A stretch of 64,000 bases of DNA from Peromyscus leucopus (Eukaryota > Chordata > Mammalia > Rodentia > Cricetidae): assembly GCF_004664715.2 (NCBI RefSeq), contig NC_051063.1, forward strand, positions 72,092,518-72,156,517, written 5' to 3'. Position 1 is the stretch's first letter. Every line of letters starts with the position of its first letter. Positions 53,838-64,000 of this stretch are shown here, piece by piece. The translations under genes were made by a program, and so were the position numbers. The notes beneath the pieces were generated by a model that did no database searches, had not been told where the DNA came from, and saw only the letters and a program-made list of their open reading frames with translations.

Positions 53838-55387
53838 AATATGTCATTCTGAAGATGCCCCCCCCTCCCCCGGTCCAATGAGAAACACAAGACAGCAAAA
53901 CTATTACTGGGTCATCGGGTTTCCTTCTGTGGTAGGTTTAGCCCTGTCACGGGCTGTCTCTGTCATGAGGATGTACAGTAAGGTGACAGACTCTTAATTC
54001 CATTTATGGCTATTGCCATAAATGCTGACGGGAACCTGAAATGACCCAGGCCCACCTCTTCCTCTGACAGGACTACTTGTGGTTCTTGGCATTGATCTTA
54101 ATAGGATGGATGGCCCCTGCATGGAGCTCCTGCATGCATGGCCTGCGGATTCCTAGGTGAACTTTGGGCAGCCCACTGTGCCTGCCACCCCTTGAAATGA
54201 CCTTGGAGAATAATGTCTCAGGGCCTCTAAGCAGGACATTTATATTCACAAGGAAGCTGGCAATCGCAGCCCTGTGGGGCTATAAAAAGGTTCTTGCACG
54301 GGGCTAATGTGACTCAGAAATCAATACCCTGCGAGGGCTAAGTGTTAGAGTGCAAGGTGCTGTTTATTTCAGGTTTGCCTCCAAAATTAGATAAATTAAT
54401 GTAATGAATTCTCTCAGCTCATTTCCATACACCACTAATTTGATTTTAGGGAAAAATGCTAGAAAAGCCAGTATGGTGGTGGTACAGGATCTGACCCATT
54501 TTCTAATGTGAGGGCCCGTGGCTATGGGTGTTGTGCCTTTCAGAACAAATTAAATGTCTTCAGCCTGCACACAAATGAGCCAATGGCCCAAGGAAGAGTC
54601 CGAGTGACTTGTGAATTCTGGGGACACGTTGTGCTTCTAATGGCATCTGACCCTTAGATAGTCTGTCCTCTTCCAAATAAACAACACATGTATGAGGCTG
54701 GAGTCCAGGACTGTCCACAGCTCACAGGGACATTGGGAAGAGGCCATGCTCAGGCATGGAGCTATGCTGGGGACACATGTTCTGTACCTCCCAAACCCCT
54801 CAAACTCCTGGGCACACTGTCAGCTTCTGAATGAGCCAACTACAGAGTCTGGGGGATGGCGGCAGAGAGAAGTGACCTGCTGCCATCCATCTTCATGCTG
54901 TGTTAGACCCATGGCCCGATCCAGGCCACATGATGCTAAATCATTAACATACTTCACTGCTCTGACAGCATCGCAGACACAGACTGGGACTGAGGTGTCC
55001 AGCGCAGCGTGGAAAGAGCAGAGCTGTGACTAATTCCCTGGCATGCCCTGCCAGCCAAGGTCAGTGCTCAGCAGCTCTCCCCTTCGTGGAGAAGCCCACA
55101 GAATAGGCCAGCAGCACTTAGTAGGATCTTATCCTGCGGGGGCAGGATGTGGCTGAGTCCACCCCACCCACCATGGCCGAAGGTGACTGATCTCTGGAAT
55201 GACGTGTGAAATCACATGAATTCAGCTGATTTAGGGAGACAGACTTCTTGAAGCTGTGTTTTCACATGTGCATATACATGCGTGTATATGGATGTGTGTG
55301 CACGTGGACATGCATGTGTTGGAGGAGAACTTAAAGCATTGGAAACAAGGGTGAATTAGCAAGTAGAAGAAATAAAAAAAACCCCAG
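53838..55387. other. Single-copy DNA, with AT-rich island
   Basis: 54360-54460 is repeat-free and AT-rich with TAGATAAATTAATGTAATG and CCACTAATTTGATTTTAGG, possibly regulatory. 55255-55320 is degenerate TG-rich. No exon was recognised. Confidence 0.45.
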
Positions 55388-55425
55388 ACAACAACAACAA
55401 CAACAACAATAACAAAAATCAACTG
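55388..55425 (+). repeat. (AAC)n microsatellite
   Basis: About nine CAA/AAC triplets, ending in AATAACAAAAATC. Confidence 0.95.
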
Positions 55426-56299
55426 GGGTCCCTGGTCCTCTAACCAATCAGGGTGAAACTTCGTGGACATTTGTGTCCTTGTGGATTAATGGGGAAGGCT
55501 TTCTCTTCAGGCCTTCCCAAACCCACAGTCTGGAGAGGACGCCCAGAACTTCTTCCTATCTGAATATTCAGTGTGATAGCTACAACATGCATGACACCCC
55601 CTTCAGACATGGCACCCACAAGTACTCAACTTGAACATCTGTACCAGGTGAATCATGGATCCAGGCTCAGATAACAGGTTCCCGGGCTCTGAATCTTGGT
55701 TCTGCTTATTAGTAGGAATGGTACTTTCCGTAAGGAAGCCTGAAGCTTTCATCCACTAGTCGTCGCAAAGCTCTATTAACATGTGAACCCTGTTGCTGGG
55801 CCTCTGAGAAAAGTGACAGGCATGGTTGGCCTACCAGGAGGAGTGTGGGCATCTCAACACTCAACAAGGTGGAGATTAACCATGGAATCCATCAATGGAG
55901 GGAAGATAACTTCCAGGCCTTTCTAGTGGTGTCCCGAGGGAGGCCCCCAACATATCCTGGGGTACCTTGCCTCTGGCTTCAGACTGCCCAGAGTATCTTA
56001 ATGCCTGAACTCTACCCTGTTCTCACCTGCCGGGTACTTGAAGCCAGCCTCCCTCATGCATGTTTCCTGAAAGCATCCTGACTCTTAGGGGGCTTCCCCT
56101 TAGACCCACACAGAGTAGACAGGCTAATCTCTGCTTTTCTGGGCATCCTGGACCTGGGTTCAGGTCTCTCACCTAAGCTGTGAGTGGTTGAGGTCTGCTG
56201 GATCTGCTGCCCCTTCTCCAAACCTCCAGTACGGCACCAGCACAGAGGGTCTTTGAGAAAGATAGGTTGGAAGGATAAATGGATACATTACGCGTCATG
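55426..56299. other. Single-copy DNA
   Basis: No recognisable gene or repeat was seen. Confidence 0.5.
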
Positions 56300-56418
56300 G
56301 ACACATGCACACATACACATGCATGCACACACACATGCACACATGCATACATGCACCCATGCATGTGCACACACATACGCAAACATACACACATACACAC
56401 ATACACACATACACACAC
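56300..56418 (+). repeat. CA-rich minisatellite
   Basis: Mixed ACACATGC, ATGCACAC and ACACAT units run over about 120 bp, next to a minus-strand B1. Confidence 0.9.
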
Positions 56419-56420
56419 CC

Positions 56421-56565
56421 CTCAGAGACAGGGCCTCACTGTATAGCTCAGGCTGGTCTGGAATTCACTGTGTAGACCAGGCTGGCCTCGAACTTACAGT
56501 GATCCTCTTGTCTCTGCAGCCCAAGTGCTAGGATTAGAAGCTTCCACTACAAATCACCTTGCCCA
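56421..56565 (-). repeat. B1 SINE
   Basis: The plus strand shows CAGAGACAGGGCCTCACTG, CCAGGCTGGCCTCGAACTTA and CAAGTGCTAGGATTAGAAGC. Confidence 0.85.
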
Positions 56566-56659
56566 ACACCACATTATAGACATCCATGTGTTGTTCCTTA
56601 GACTGAGCTCTGGAGAAGTGAGCCTGCTTCTTTGAATCCTTTTTGTTTGCTTTTATTTT

Positions 56660-56775
56660 TTATTTATTTATTTTTTTTGAGACAGAGTCTCATAAACCAA
56701 GACTGACAGATCTTGATTCTTCCACCTCAATCTAAGTGCTTGGATTAAAGGTGTGAACTTCCACATCCGGCTCAC
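56660..56775 (-). repeat. Decayed B1 SINE
   Basis: A T-rich tail leads into TTGAGACAGAGTCTCATAAA, then CTAAGTGCTTGGATTAAAGG and CATCCGGCTC. The middle is shortened. Confidence 0.7.
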
Positions 56776-57344
56776 AGTTCTCTGAACCTTTGTGTCACCA
56801 GAGGCAAGGGCTGGGTGACATTGGTAGACTCAGGGATGGAGGAGAGATTTGAGATGCTGCTGGGCCTGGGCGTGCCTTCCTAGGAGCAGAAACTTCGAGG
56901 GGTTGACAGACAGAAGTAACAAGGCCAATTGCCCAATCGGATGTGTGTCAGCTCCGGAAACCGCATCACCAAGGGGGCTGTGTGGCTGAAATTCCTGAAG
57001 GAAACCAGAGATTGTTTGACAAAAATACCCTTTCAAAAATAGCAGCTGTTTTTGTTTATCTTCCTACAGGCTGTGGAGTACAGCTTCCTGGGTTGGGAAG
57101 AGCGTCTGAGTAGCATCGGGGAGAGCCAGGATGGTGTGGCCAGGGCCTGGGGGCATTTCACTTTCAGTGGTACTCCTAGAAGTCTGGGGGTGGGTGGTGG
57201 TTGTCCCGTGTCAGCTTGTAACTTAACAGGGAGTAGTGGCAGAGACATTTAAAAGGAGTCCCTTTTTATCCATTCAGGGACTCTGGTCTGAAAATACAAA
57301 GAAAAGCGAGTCCTTCATTTTTTTTAAATTACATTTTTAGTGGG
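56776..57344. other. Single-copy DNA
   Basis: No recognisable gene or repeat was seen. Confidence 0.5.
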
Positions 57345-57560
57345 CTAGAGTGATGGTTCAATGGTTAGGAACACTTGCTGTTCTTACAGAGGATCCAGGT
57401 TCAGTTCCCAGCATCCACATGGTAGCTAACAGTCTCCTGTAATTCCAGATCTAGGGAATCTGACACCCTCTTCTGGCCTCTGTAGGCACTGCACACACCT
57501 GATTCACATACATACACACAGGCAAAAGACCCATACATGTAAAATAAAAAAAAAATAAAC
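57345..57560 (+). repeat. B2/B3-type SINE
   Basis: The head is GGGCTAGAGTGATGGTTCAA, the middle CCCAGCATCCACATGGTAGC, the distal part ACACCCTCTTCTGGCCTCTG, and the A-rich tail contains AATAAAAAAAAAATAAAC. Confidence 0.9.
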
Positions 57561-57561
57561 A

Positions 57562-57735
57562 TAAATGACATTTTTATTTATTGAGTGTGTGCATCGGGGG
57601 GTGGGGGTGGGGGTGGGGATCAGGTGAAGGAGTTGGCTCTTTGCTTCTGCTATATGGGTCCCAGGGACTCAACTCATATTCTCAGTCTCGGCAGCAAGCC
57701 TTTTCACCTGCTTGAGGCATCCTGCAGCCCACAAG
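57562..57735 (-). repeat. B3-type SINE
   Basis: TTTTATTTATTGAGTGTGTG and a (GGGGGTG)n patch precede TATATGGGTCCCAGGGACTC and GGCAGCAAGCCTTTTCACC, minus-strand B3 order. The tails of this and the neighbouring plus-strand SINE meet. Confidence 0.8.
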
Positions 57736-58430
57736 GTTTGTTTGTTTTTAATGGAGAGATTTTCTTGGCCAAAGATGACTCACCTTGCTTTCCACTGGAT
57801 TTGAAAGTGAGAGTTTATGGAAGTGGGTGTTGCTGAACTTGAGGGCTCTGCAAGAGGCAATGTTAGAGTTTCCAGCCTTAGGTCTGTCCCTTCTCATCCG
57901 AGTCTCTGCCCTCTCTACCCTCCCCATCCTCCTCCTGCCCTGTCCCCTCTTTTTGCATATAATACATAGAGGAAACAATTCTAGGGCCCCACAAGCTGAG
58001 GTCTACAGTGTGATTCCATTGCCTTCCAGCTGTGGCATCTTCATTAAGGCCTTAAGTTTTCATCCATAAAATGGAGTAACAGTCCTGACCTTGTCTGGGA
58101 GACATTAAGCATGGTCCAGGAGGGAATTTTCACCATGGGTCTGCTCTGTGGGGCTGTGATGGAGACTGCGGGTGACCCGTGTGTCTGCCAAGCCCAGCCC
58201 TGGTGGCTTAGCTGCAGGCAATGGTGCAGGAGGTGTGTAGGCCTCAGATCATAGCAGCCCAGAGCATCCCGAGAGTGCTCAGGCCCACACAGGCATCAGG
58301 ACCTGCCTTGGTTCTGCCTTGGCTGGAATCTTGTTCCACCTGCTGTTGGCTTTCTTGACCTGAGCCTCCTTCAGCATCCTCAAGTCAGAGGTGGCCCTTG
58401 GTCAGCAGAGATGTTGGAGCTGCTACTGTT
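57736..58430. other. Mostly single-copy DNA
   Basis: A MIR-like scrap is present at 58045-58085 (GTTTTCATCCATAAAATGG). No gene was recognised. Confidence 0.45.
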
Positions 58431-58448
58431 TTTTTTTTTTCTGTTTTC

Positions 58449-58492
58449 TTTGTGTGTGGGTGGGGGGGTGGGGGGTATGGGGGGTGGGGAGG
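58449..58492 (+). repeat. G-rich tract (G-quadruplex candidate)
   Basis: Successive G runs of 3, 7, 6, 6 and 4 bases are separated by one- to three-base loops, satisfying the usual G3+N1-7 pattern with room to spare. Confidence 0.9.
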
Positions 58493-59591
58493 TTCTGAAA
58501 GTTCTGCCTTGCACCACACTGTATTTGTGGTTAGAAAACAAAAATAATAAAAGGCATTTAGGGGAAAAAAAAAAAAAGCTCTTGCTTAGCATTTTGCTTG
58601 CTGTTCTTATTTGGCATTGTGATGGCCCTGGAGGAGGCCAGAAGGGCTGGGCAAAGGGCTAACAGAGGGCAAAAGAGCCCCCCCCCAAGAGCTCCTCAGG
58701 GTCACCTGTGGGAATAAATGTCTGAGTGTGGCCTCAGCAGGGCCACAGGGAGGGGTGTGCTTGCTGATCTGCCCATACCAGCCTCCCCACTTTGTCCCTT
58801 GGTGTTTTGTGAGTGACCCCCTCTTCCTCTTAGGGCGCTGATGCATCCCACCTCAGCCTCTGGCCCCTCTGCCTTGCTTCTTGATTATGGACCGCCACAT
58901 TTTGACCCAACTCTTTTGCTTCCGTGAACACTGTGACCCAAAAGACATTTTGAATGGGAGCATTTTAATCAGTGTTATCCAACAGGCTGGATTCCCGTCT
59001 AGAAAGTACCAGCACCCCAGTGGGAGCTCTGGTAAGCCAGCTTGATCCCAGTATCAATTTTCCATACAGCACAGTTAAACCATCTCCGATGTTATTTCCA
59101 TTTTGCTGAAAATCTTTTCATGAAGATCAATTCTTTTGCCTTTAGAATCTTGCGGGGTGGGGAGGCTTGGCAGCGTAAACTAGCTTTTTCTCTATGTCAG
59201 ACTTTCCCAGTCACAGCTCCTGCCATCTTGAGCTGCCCCAGCTTCCTGCCAGGGACACTCTCCTGGGTCATGTTGCAGCATGTGGTCTTTCCCAGAGGAT
59301 CCAGAGAGGAAAGGGAGAGACCCAAAAAGGGGACGAGGAGCCTGGATGCAGAAGTAGCTATAGCCTGGAAATTAGTAGGGGAGGGCAAATATCAGAGTGC
59401 CCACTTGGCCATCAGATCATCAAATGGCACATCTGAGTCAAAAACTGTCAACTCCCTTAGTGCCACATGGAGGCTGTCCTGGAACGATGGGGACCATGAG
59501 TTGCCACCTGGGGATGAGAAGGTGAGACTGGGAGTTTTCAGTTGACATCTTTCTGTTAAATACACAGAGCTTGTCCCAGTAGGGACAATAA

Positions 59592-59593
<2 letters not shown>
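58493..59593. other. Single-copy DNA
   Basis: A poly-A tract lies at 58565-58577. 58900-59120 is repeat-free and AT-rich and might be regulatory. No exon was recognised in the 167-codon plus frame at 59042. Confidence 0.4.

Positions 59594-59641
<48 letters not shown>
59594..59641 (+). repeat. (GT)n microsatellite
   Basis: A pure GT run of about 48 bases. Confidence 0.98.
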
Positions 59642-59647
<6 letters not shown>

Positions 59648-59787
59648 CCAGAGGAAAACAAGGGACCAACAGGACCAGGACATTCATAAATTGGATTCTG
59701 AATCTATCTGATAATCTCTTCAGGTGGTCCTGTCACACCAACTAATCGAGCATCCCAACCTTAGATAATGGATTTCAGGTAGATGTT

Positions 59788-60258
59788 TGTTGTAGAATAT
59801 TATTTTAAGGTGTGTTACTTTTGTTTATGTTGCATTTGCTTAACTCTGTGGAGCTGTGTTACTGGGCCTGTCTAAAACACCAGACGGTCTAATAAGGAAC
59901 TGAACAGCCAATAGCAAGGCAGGAGAAAGGATAGGCGGGGCTGGCTGGCAGAGAGACTGTGCAGAAGTAGAAATCTGGAGGGAGAAAAAAGAAGTAGCCA
60001 GAGAGGGAGGAGGACTTCAGGGGCCAGCCATCCAGCTACACAACCAGCCATGGAGTAAGAAAGAAAGAAAGAAAGGTTTACAGAAATAGAGGAAAGTAAA
60101 AGCCCAGAGGCAAAAGGCAGATAATTTAAGTAAAGAAAAGCTGGCAAGAAACAAGCAAACTAAGGCTGGGCAATCATAATTAAGAATAAGCCTCTGTGTG
60201 TGATTTAGTTGGGAGTTGGGTGGCGGGCCCCTCTAAAGAGGAAAAAACAAACACATTA
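59788..60258 (+). mobile_element. Solo LTR of another endogenous retrovirus family
   Basis: It starts near TGTTGTAGAATATTATTTTA and contains CCAATAGCAAGGCAGGAGAA, an (AAAG)n patch at 60057-60076 and CAGAGGCAAAAGGCAGATAA. It ends with GTTGGGTGGCGGGCCCCTC and an AACAAACACA edge. I recognise this as a rodent class II-type LTR. A target duplication was not resolved, so the edges are approximate. Confidence 0.65.
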
Positions 60259-62045
60259 TTTGCACCAAGCACACCCTCCTCAATACTTTAGTTGTATGTC
60301 CCCAGGACTGTGGCACATGGCCATCTCATGTGCTGATGTCCCCCAAATATCTTGAGAGTTCTCCTTTTCTCTTCCTTGGTTCCCATTCTGCCCACTGCCC
60401 AGCATCCCTTTCTAGTCCCTTCCGTAGGTATCTGGTGAGTGCCCAACATACTGGAGAATGGGTGGGGAGGATGGTATGCAGGACAAACTTCTTGAGTGTC
60501 TCCAGGCCTCAGTTTGCCTGTCTGGAGAACAGGTTCATCACACTCTGGAGATCAGCATGTGCCTTCTGTGTCACCTCAGATACCAACTGGAGACAGGGTG
60601 GGCTCCCTAGGAGGCTCCACTGGCGTGGTGAACAACTCCTGGCACCCTGGAGGTGCTGCACCATGTTCTGGGTCCCCTGCTCACCAGCAGCACGTCAGCC
60701 TCCGTGCTGATGTGTGGCTGAAGTGTGTGTTGGCGGCAGGGACTGGGGAGCTAAGACGGAGTTCTTTGACCTCATATATTCAAAGCCTGAAGGTCGTATT
60801 TGGAGCAAGAAGAAGGAAGTCCCATTGTTTTGATTAAACAAAGAGAATAAATAAGATTTGTCCCGGCTGCTAGGGGCCTAAACAATGTACTTTCTCATGG
60901 GTGGAAGAGGGTGGCAGTCACATCTGGAGTAAGAATCTGCACAATAAACCATCACCTCTCACCATTCTGGTCCACCCACCTCACCTGGACCAGGCCGGAC
61001 CTAACTCAGGACTGTCCTGTCCTGTTCTCACACAGCACACTTGGAATGCTGTGCAGGAAATGGGCCATCTTCCCACGAAGAGCACGTGTCCTGTTGCAGA
61101 GAACACGCTCGGGGGTGGTGAGGTTGCGTAATGCTCATGGCTTTCCCAAGTTGCTATTGAATGCTCTGCTGGGGAGTAAGTAGGGCAAGGGTCAGCGGGG
61201 GTGGGGGTGGGGGGCTGAGGAGCCCACTTACTTTCCTGGAAAAAATCCGTCTTCATCCTTTCAGTCCTGAGCAGAAGAGCCCTGAGGTCTGCGGGAGATC
61301 GGGCTGTGAGAGCTAGAAGCCCTTCACCCTAGTCTCCGCCTACAATGATTGTGAAGAGCGGGAGACTAGGGTATGATGGTATCGACCACGCAGCTGTTGT
61401 GCTGTTTGTTAACTGTGACCTTGGACACCTCACTTAACCCTTCTAGGCTCCAGTCTTCATCTGTCTGCCCCTTGTTAGCATCAAGGAAGCCCCCTTTTTC
61501 TTTTCCATGGTGAGGTTAGTTTGTGTCAATATTGCAAAACCCCACCTCTCCCTGGGGCACCAGAGCCCTAAAGCATCGCCAGATCTACGGCTGAATGCTA
61601 TTGGAATTGTTCTGTTTCGAGCTGTGGGGAAGTCCACATGAAAACATTTGTTTTCCGTGTATGACTAGAACTGTCAAGGGCAGGCCGATTCACAGGCCTT
61701 CTCCTTATATGTCTGAGAGCCTTGGGCAGGGGATTGTTGCAGAAGCTCCCCTCAGCTGGCCGCTGGCCTGATGGTCCTCATGTCAGCCCAGCTGGTTTGG
61801 ATACTGTTTAACCGTTCCTAGGACACTCCAGCAACTGCAGACCCACTCCAGGCCCGGCCATTCCTCTAAGCGAGACAAGCTCCAGTGAACTCTGGATGAC
61901 CTTGCTGACCCTCAGCTCTTCTTACTCAGGCCATAGGGGAGCACTGGTCGTGCTGGTTCAGCAGAAGGGTGGGATGGCTACCAACAGAAGCCTTCCTTTA
62001 CTCCCAACTGGCCCTTCCCTTGACAGCTTTGGACTTTTATTGTAA
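60259..62045. other. Mostly single-copy DNA
   Basis: A MIR relic is likely at 61390-61475 (GTGACCTTGGACACCTCAC). A weaker one lies at 60490-60560 (CCTCAGTTTGCCTGTCTGG). No gene was recognised. Confidence 0.45.
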
Positions 62046-62139
62046 GTCGAGGAGGCGGAACTGGTCGCGGAAGAGGAGCCCTCCGCACAGTGGCGGCAAT
62101 GGCGGCAGCAGGGGCAGTCGCGCGGCAGGAGAGAGACTG
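62046..62139. promoter_or_regulatory. Small CpG-rich cluster
   Basis: Ten CpGs fall within about 95 bases, including GGTCGCGG and AGTCGCGCGG, with GGCGGC triplets. This is far above the CpG-poor background. It is too small for a standard CpG island. It could be a minor promoter, part of a retroelement or a GGC triplet expansion. Confidence 0.4.
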
Positions 62140-62439
62140 GCTGAAGAGTTCTAGAGGGAGGTTAGGAACAGAGATGGAAAGGGAAGCCGAAAAGCAGAGG
62201 AGGCTATGAGGAACTGAAGAGAGGGGACTGTGGGTCCTGGTTGCTGGAACTGGTCCGGGGAGCTGCCAAGCTCTAAGAGTCGAAGGTCCTGACACCAAGG
62301 CCCAGGAGCTAAAACCCTAGGGCCCAGGGTCCCAAGACCCGAGCCGGAAAGCTGTGGCAATAGCCACTTTGAAGAGCCATGGGTCTTAACACGGAAAGTG
62401 GGGGGCAGTCATGCTAGCTGGTGCTGACCGCTGCTGAGC

Positions 62440-62545
62440 ACTAAGGATTATACCAGCTGTGTCCAGCCGCTGGCAATCAAAGCCCAGGGCAAGTCCTCAT
62501 AATTTAGCAGCAAGCGCTTTACCTACGGAGACATCCCCCCAGCTC
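62440..62545 (-). repeat. Decayed B2/B4-like SINE
   Basis: The plus strand shows GGCAATCAAAGCCCAGGGC and CAGCAAGCGCTTTACCTACG followed by ACATCCCCCCAGCTCC, an antisense tRNA-like head. Confidence 0.55.
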
Positions 62546-62600
62546 CCAAATCATATGTCTACTGTATGTTTGCTCTGCTCATGTTTTCCTTTTGTGTTGA

Positions 62601-62603
<3 letters not shown>

Positions 62604-62641
<38 letters not shown>
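62604..62641 (+). repeat. (GT)n microsatellite
   Basis: A pure GT run of about 38 bases. Confidence 0.98.
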
Positions 62642-64000
62642 TGTACGAGCTTGCCACTTTCTGGCCTCAAAATAACTGTTGTGTTTCCAACCTCTGGCTT
62701 GTGTTCCAATGAGGAAGGAGAATAAAGGACTCAGTTCTGTCCCAGTTCCTGGCAGATGATGGTCCCTCCCTTCGGTGGGGTCTAGGCAATGGACTGATTT
62801 GATCCCTTGGCCTCTTAGGCAGAGGACAGAAAGGAAAGGGTAAGGCAGGTGTCTTTCAGATGGCAGATCCTCTGGGTCTGTGTGGGGCTTTGGAGAGGAT
62901 GTATGTACCCTGCTTGCCCTGATGTGGACTGAGTACCCCAAGATGGAATACTATATCTTTGCTGTGGAAGTCAGGTAAGGGATGGATTTACAAAAGGCAA
63001 GGGATATTATTTCACTGTGAAAATTGGGCCTTAAAGTGAATTTCCTTCCTGGCCCTTATTGTTGGGGTTGCTTTTGTGTCTTTACGTCTCAAGCAAAGCT
63101 TCCCTGAAGTCATCAACGGGGGACCATTCCGAGCCACCCCATCTATGGACTTTATCTAGCTTGGGCGCTTTGTGTGGGCCGGGAATACTCAGCTGTGTCC
63201 CTCAGTTACACACGACAGAAGAGTGTGTTCCCTGGAGATGGGGAGCTGGTGTACTTGCCCTCTTTACTCCTACCTAGACCTGCCCAGTCACTCAATGACG
63301 TCACCCCTGAGGCCCCCTGAAAGGTCCACCAGAGCCTCCCACCTCTCTTGCAAGATACAGCCAGTTCCGTGTGGCTTTACCTCTCCGTGCATTTTTAGTT
63401 TGTGTTCTTGATCAAATGTGGAGCTCATGTTACTTTATTAAGCAGAATGCCTGGGGTGTTTATGGTAAGGAAGCTTCCCCGGGGCTCCTGACTGTTGACC
63501 CACGGTGGCTGTAGATTATGCAGGATCAGGAGGGCAAGGAAGAACTTCATTAATTTCACAGCCGCAACGGTGTCTCCTCTCATAGCTAGCAGCCCTCCAG
63601 CTGGTCTCTTGGCAGCTAATGAGCATCACCCTCAAACTGGGGGTGGGGGTGCGGAGGATGTAATCATCATTTCTCCCAGACTTTAATAGACACAGATCTC
63701 AAGGTATTTGGGAGTAGGGAGGGGACAGACTTGTTAGGCAGCCACCTCAAGGACTAATCACATTTGCCTCTCGATTCCTGGGCAGGAGTTAGTGCAGGCT
63801 AGCACCAGGCTGGGCGGCAGGGGGTGGCTGGGGATCTGTGGGTCTACACTGAGGATGGCGGCTTGTGATTTACTTTGATGTGAGAAGGAAGGATACATTG
63901 AATAACAACCCTTTGGAAAGTGAGAATTAAACCGATCTTGTTGCCCGGCCTCCTCTGCTTTATGGACTTTCCAGGATGCTAGCCAACAAATCTCAGTCTT
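62642..64000. other. Single-copy DNA to window end
   Basis: No gene or interspersed repeat was recognised. 63500-63700 is repeat-free, with CTTCATTAATTTCACAG and GCAGCTAATGAGCATC, and might be regulatory. Confidence 0.45.

Noticed and set aside
1..64000. CRISPR-like or phage/defence-type systems.
   Set aside because: The repeats are mammalian SINEs, LTRs and microsatellites. There are no regularly spaced unique-spacer arrays, no prokaryotic gene layout and no ribosome binding sites.

Overview
This window looks like non-coding DNA from a rodent, most likely a muroid of the hamster/vole/deer-mouse group (Cricetidae). The rodent assignment rests on B1, B2, B3 and B4-type SINEs, a URR1-type DNA transposon relic and many MaLR-type LTRs. 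The cricetid assignment is an inference from the B1 sequence variant near 33.6 kb and from a repeated ~350-390 bp retroviral LTR. I found no convincing protein-coding gene, rRNA, tRNA or CRISPR array. The open reading frames are short, often run through microsatellites or SINEs, and lack credible domains or splice structure. The window is best read as an intergenic region or a large intron.

Layout. 0-13 kb: mostly single-copy DNA with microsatellites, MIR relics, one B2-like SINE nested in a MIR, and three long B2/B4-like SINEs. 13-20 kb: a B1 split by a solo LTR with a perfect 6-bp target duplication, SINE/CA-repeat clusters, a long quiet stretch (15.4-18.1 kb), and a MaLR LTR carrying a B1. 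20-31 kb: MaLR LTRs, a B4, a URR1 relic, AT-rich regulatory-looking islands (20.8 and 22.6 kb), an L1 3' end nested in a MaLR LTR, and a second solo LTR. 31-37 kb: a dense nest of SINEs, LTRs, tetranucleotide repeats and a young-looking B1. 38.3-43.7 kb: the most striking structure, an inverted duplication with arms of ~1.66 kb around a ~2.0 kb spacer. 43.7-64 kb: mostly single-copy DNA with MIR relics, a strong Z-DNA candidate (47.26 kb), a B4/B2 pair, a second MaLR carrying a B1, a third solo LTR (53.06 kb), a back-to-back B2/B3 pair (57.3-57.7 kb), a G-quadruplex candidate (58.45 kb), a different LTR (59.8 kb) and an isolated CpG cluster (62.05 kb).

Nothing here forms a gene system. The main biological content is nested transposon history, the inverted duplication with signs of uneven arm-to-arm identity, and a few candidate regulatory islands. 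Repeat names come from recalled consensus features, since no search could be run; subfamily names are mostly withheld. Identities quoted are hand estimates.
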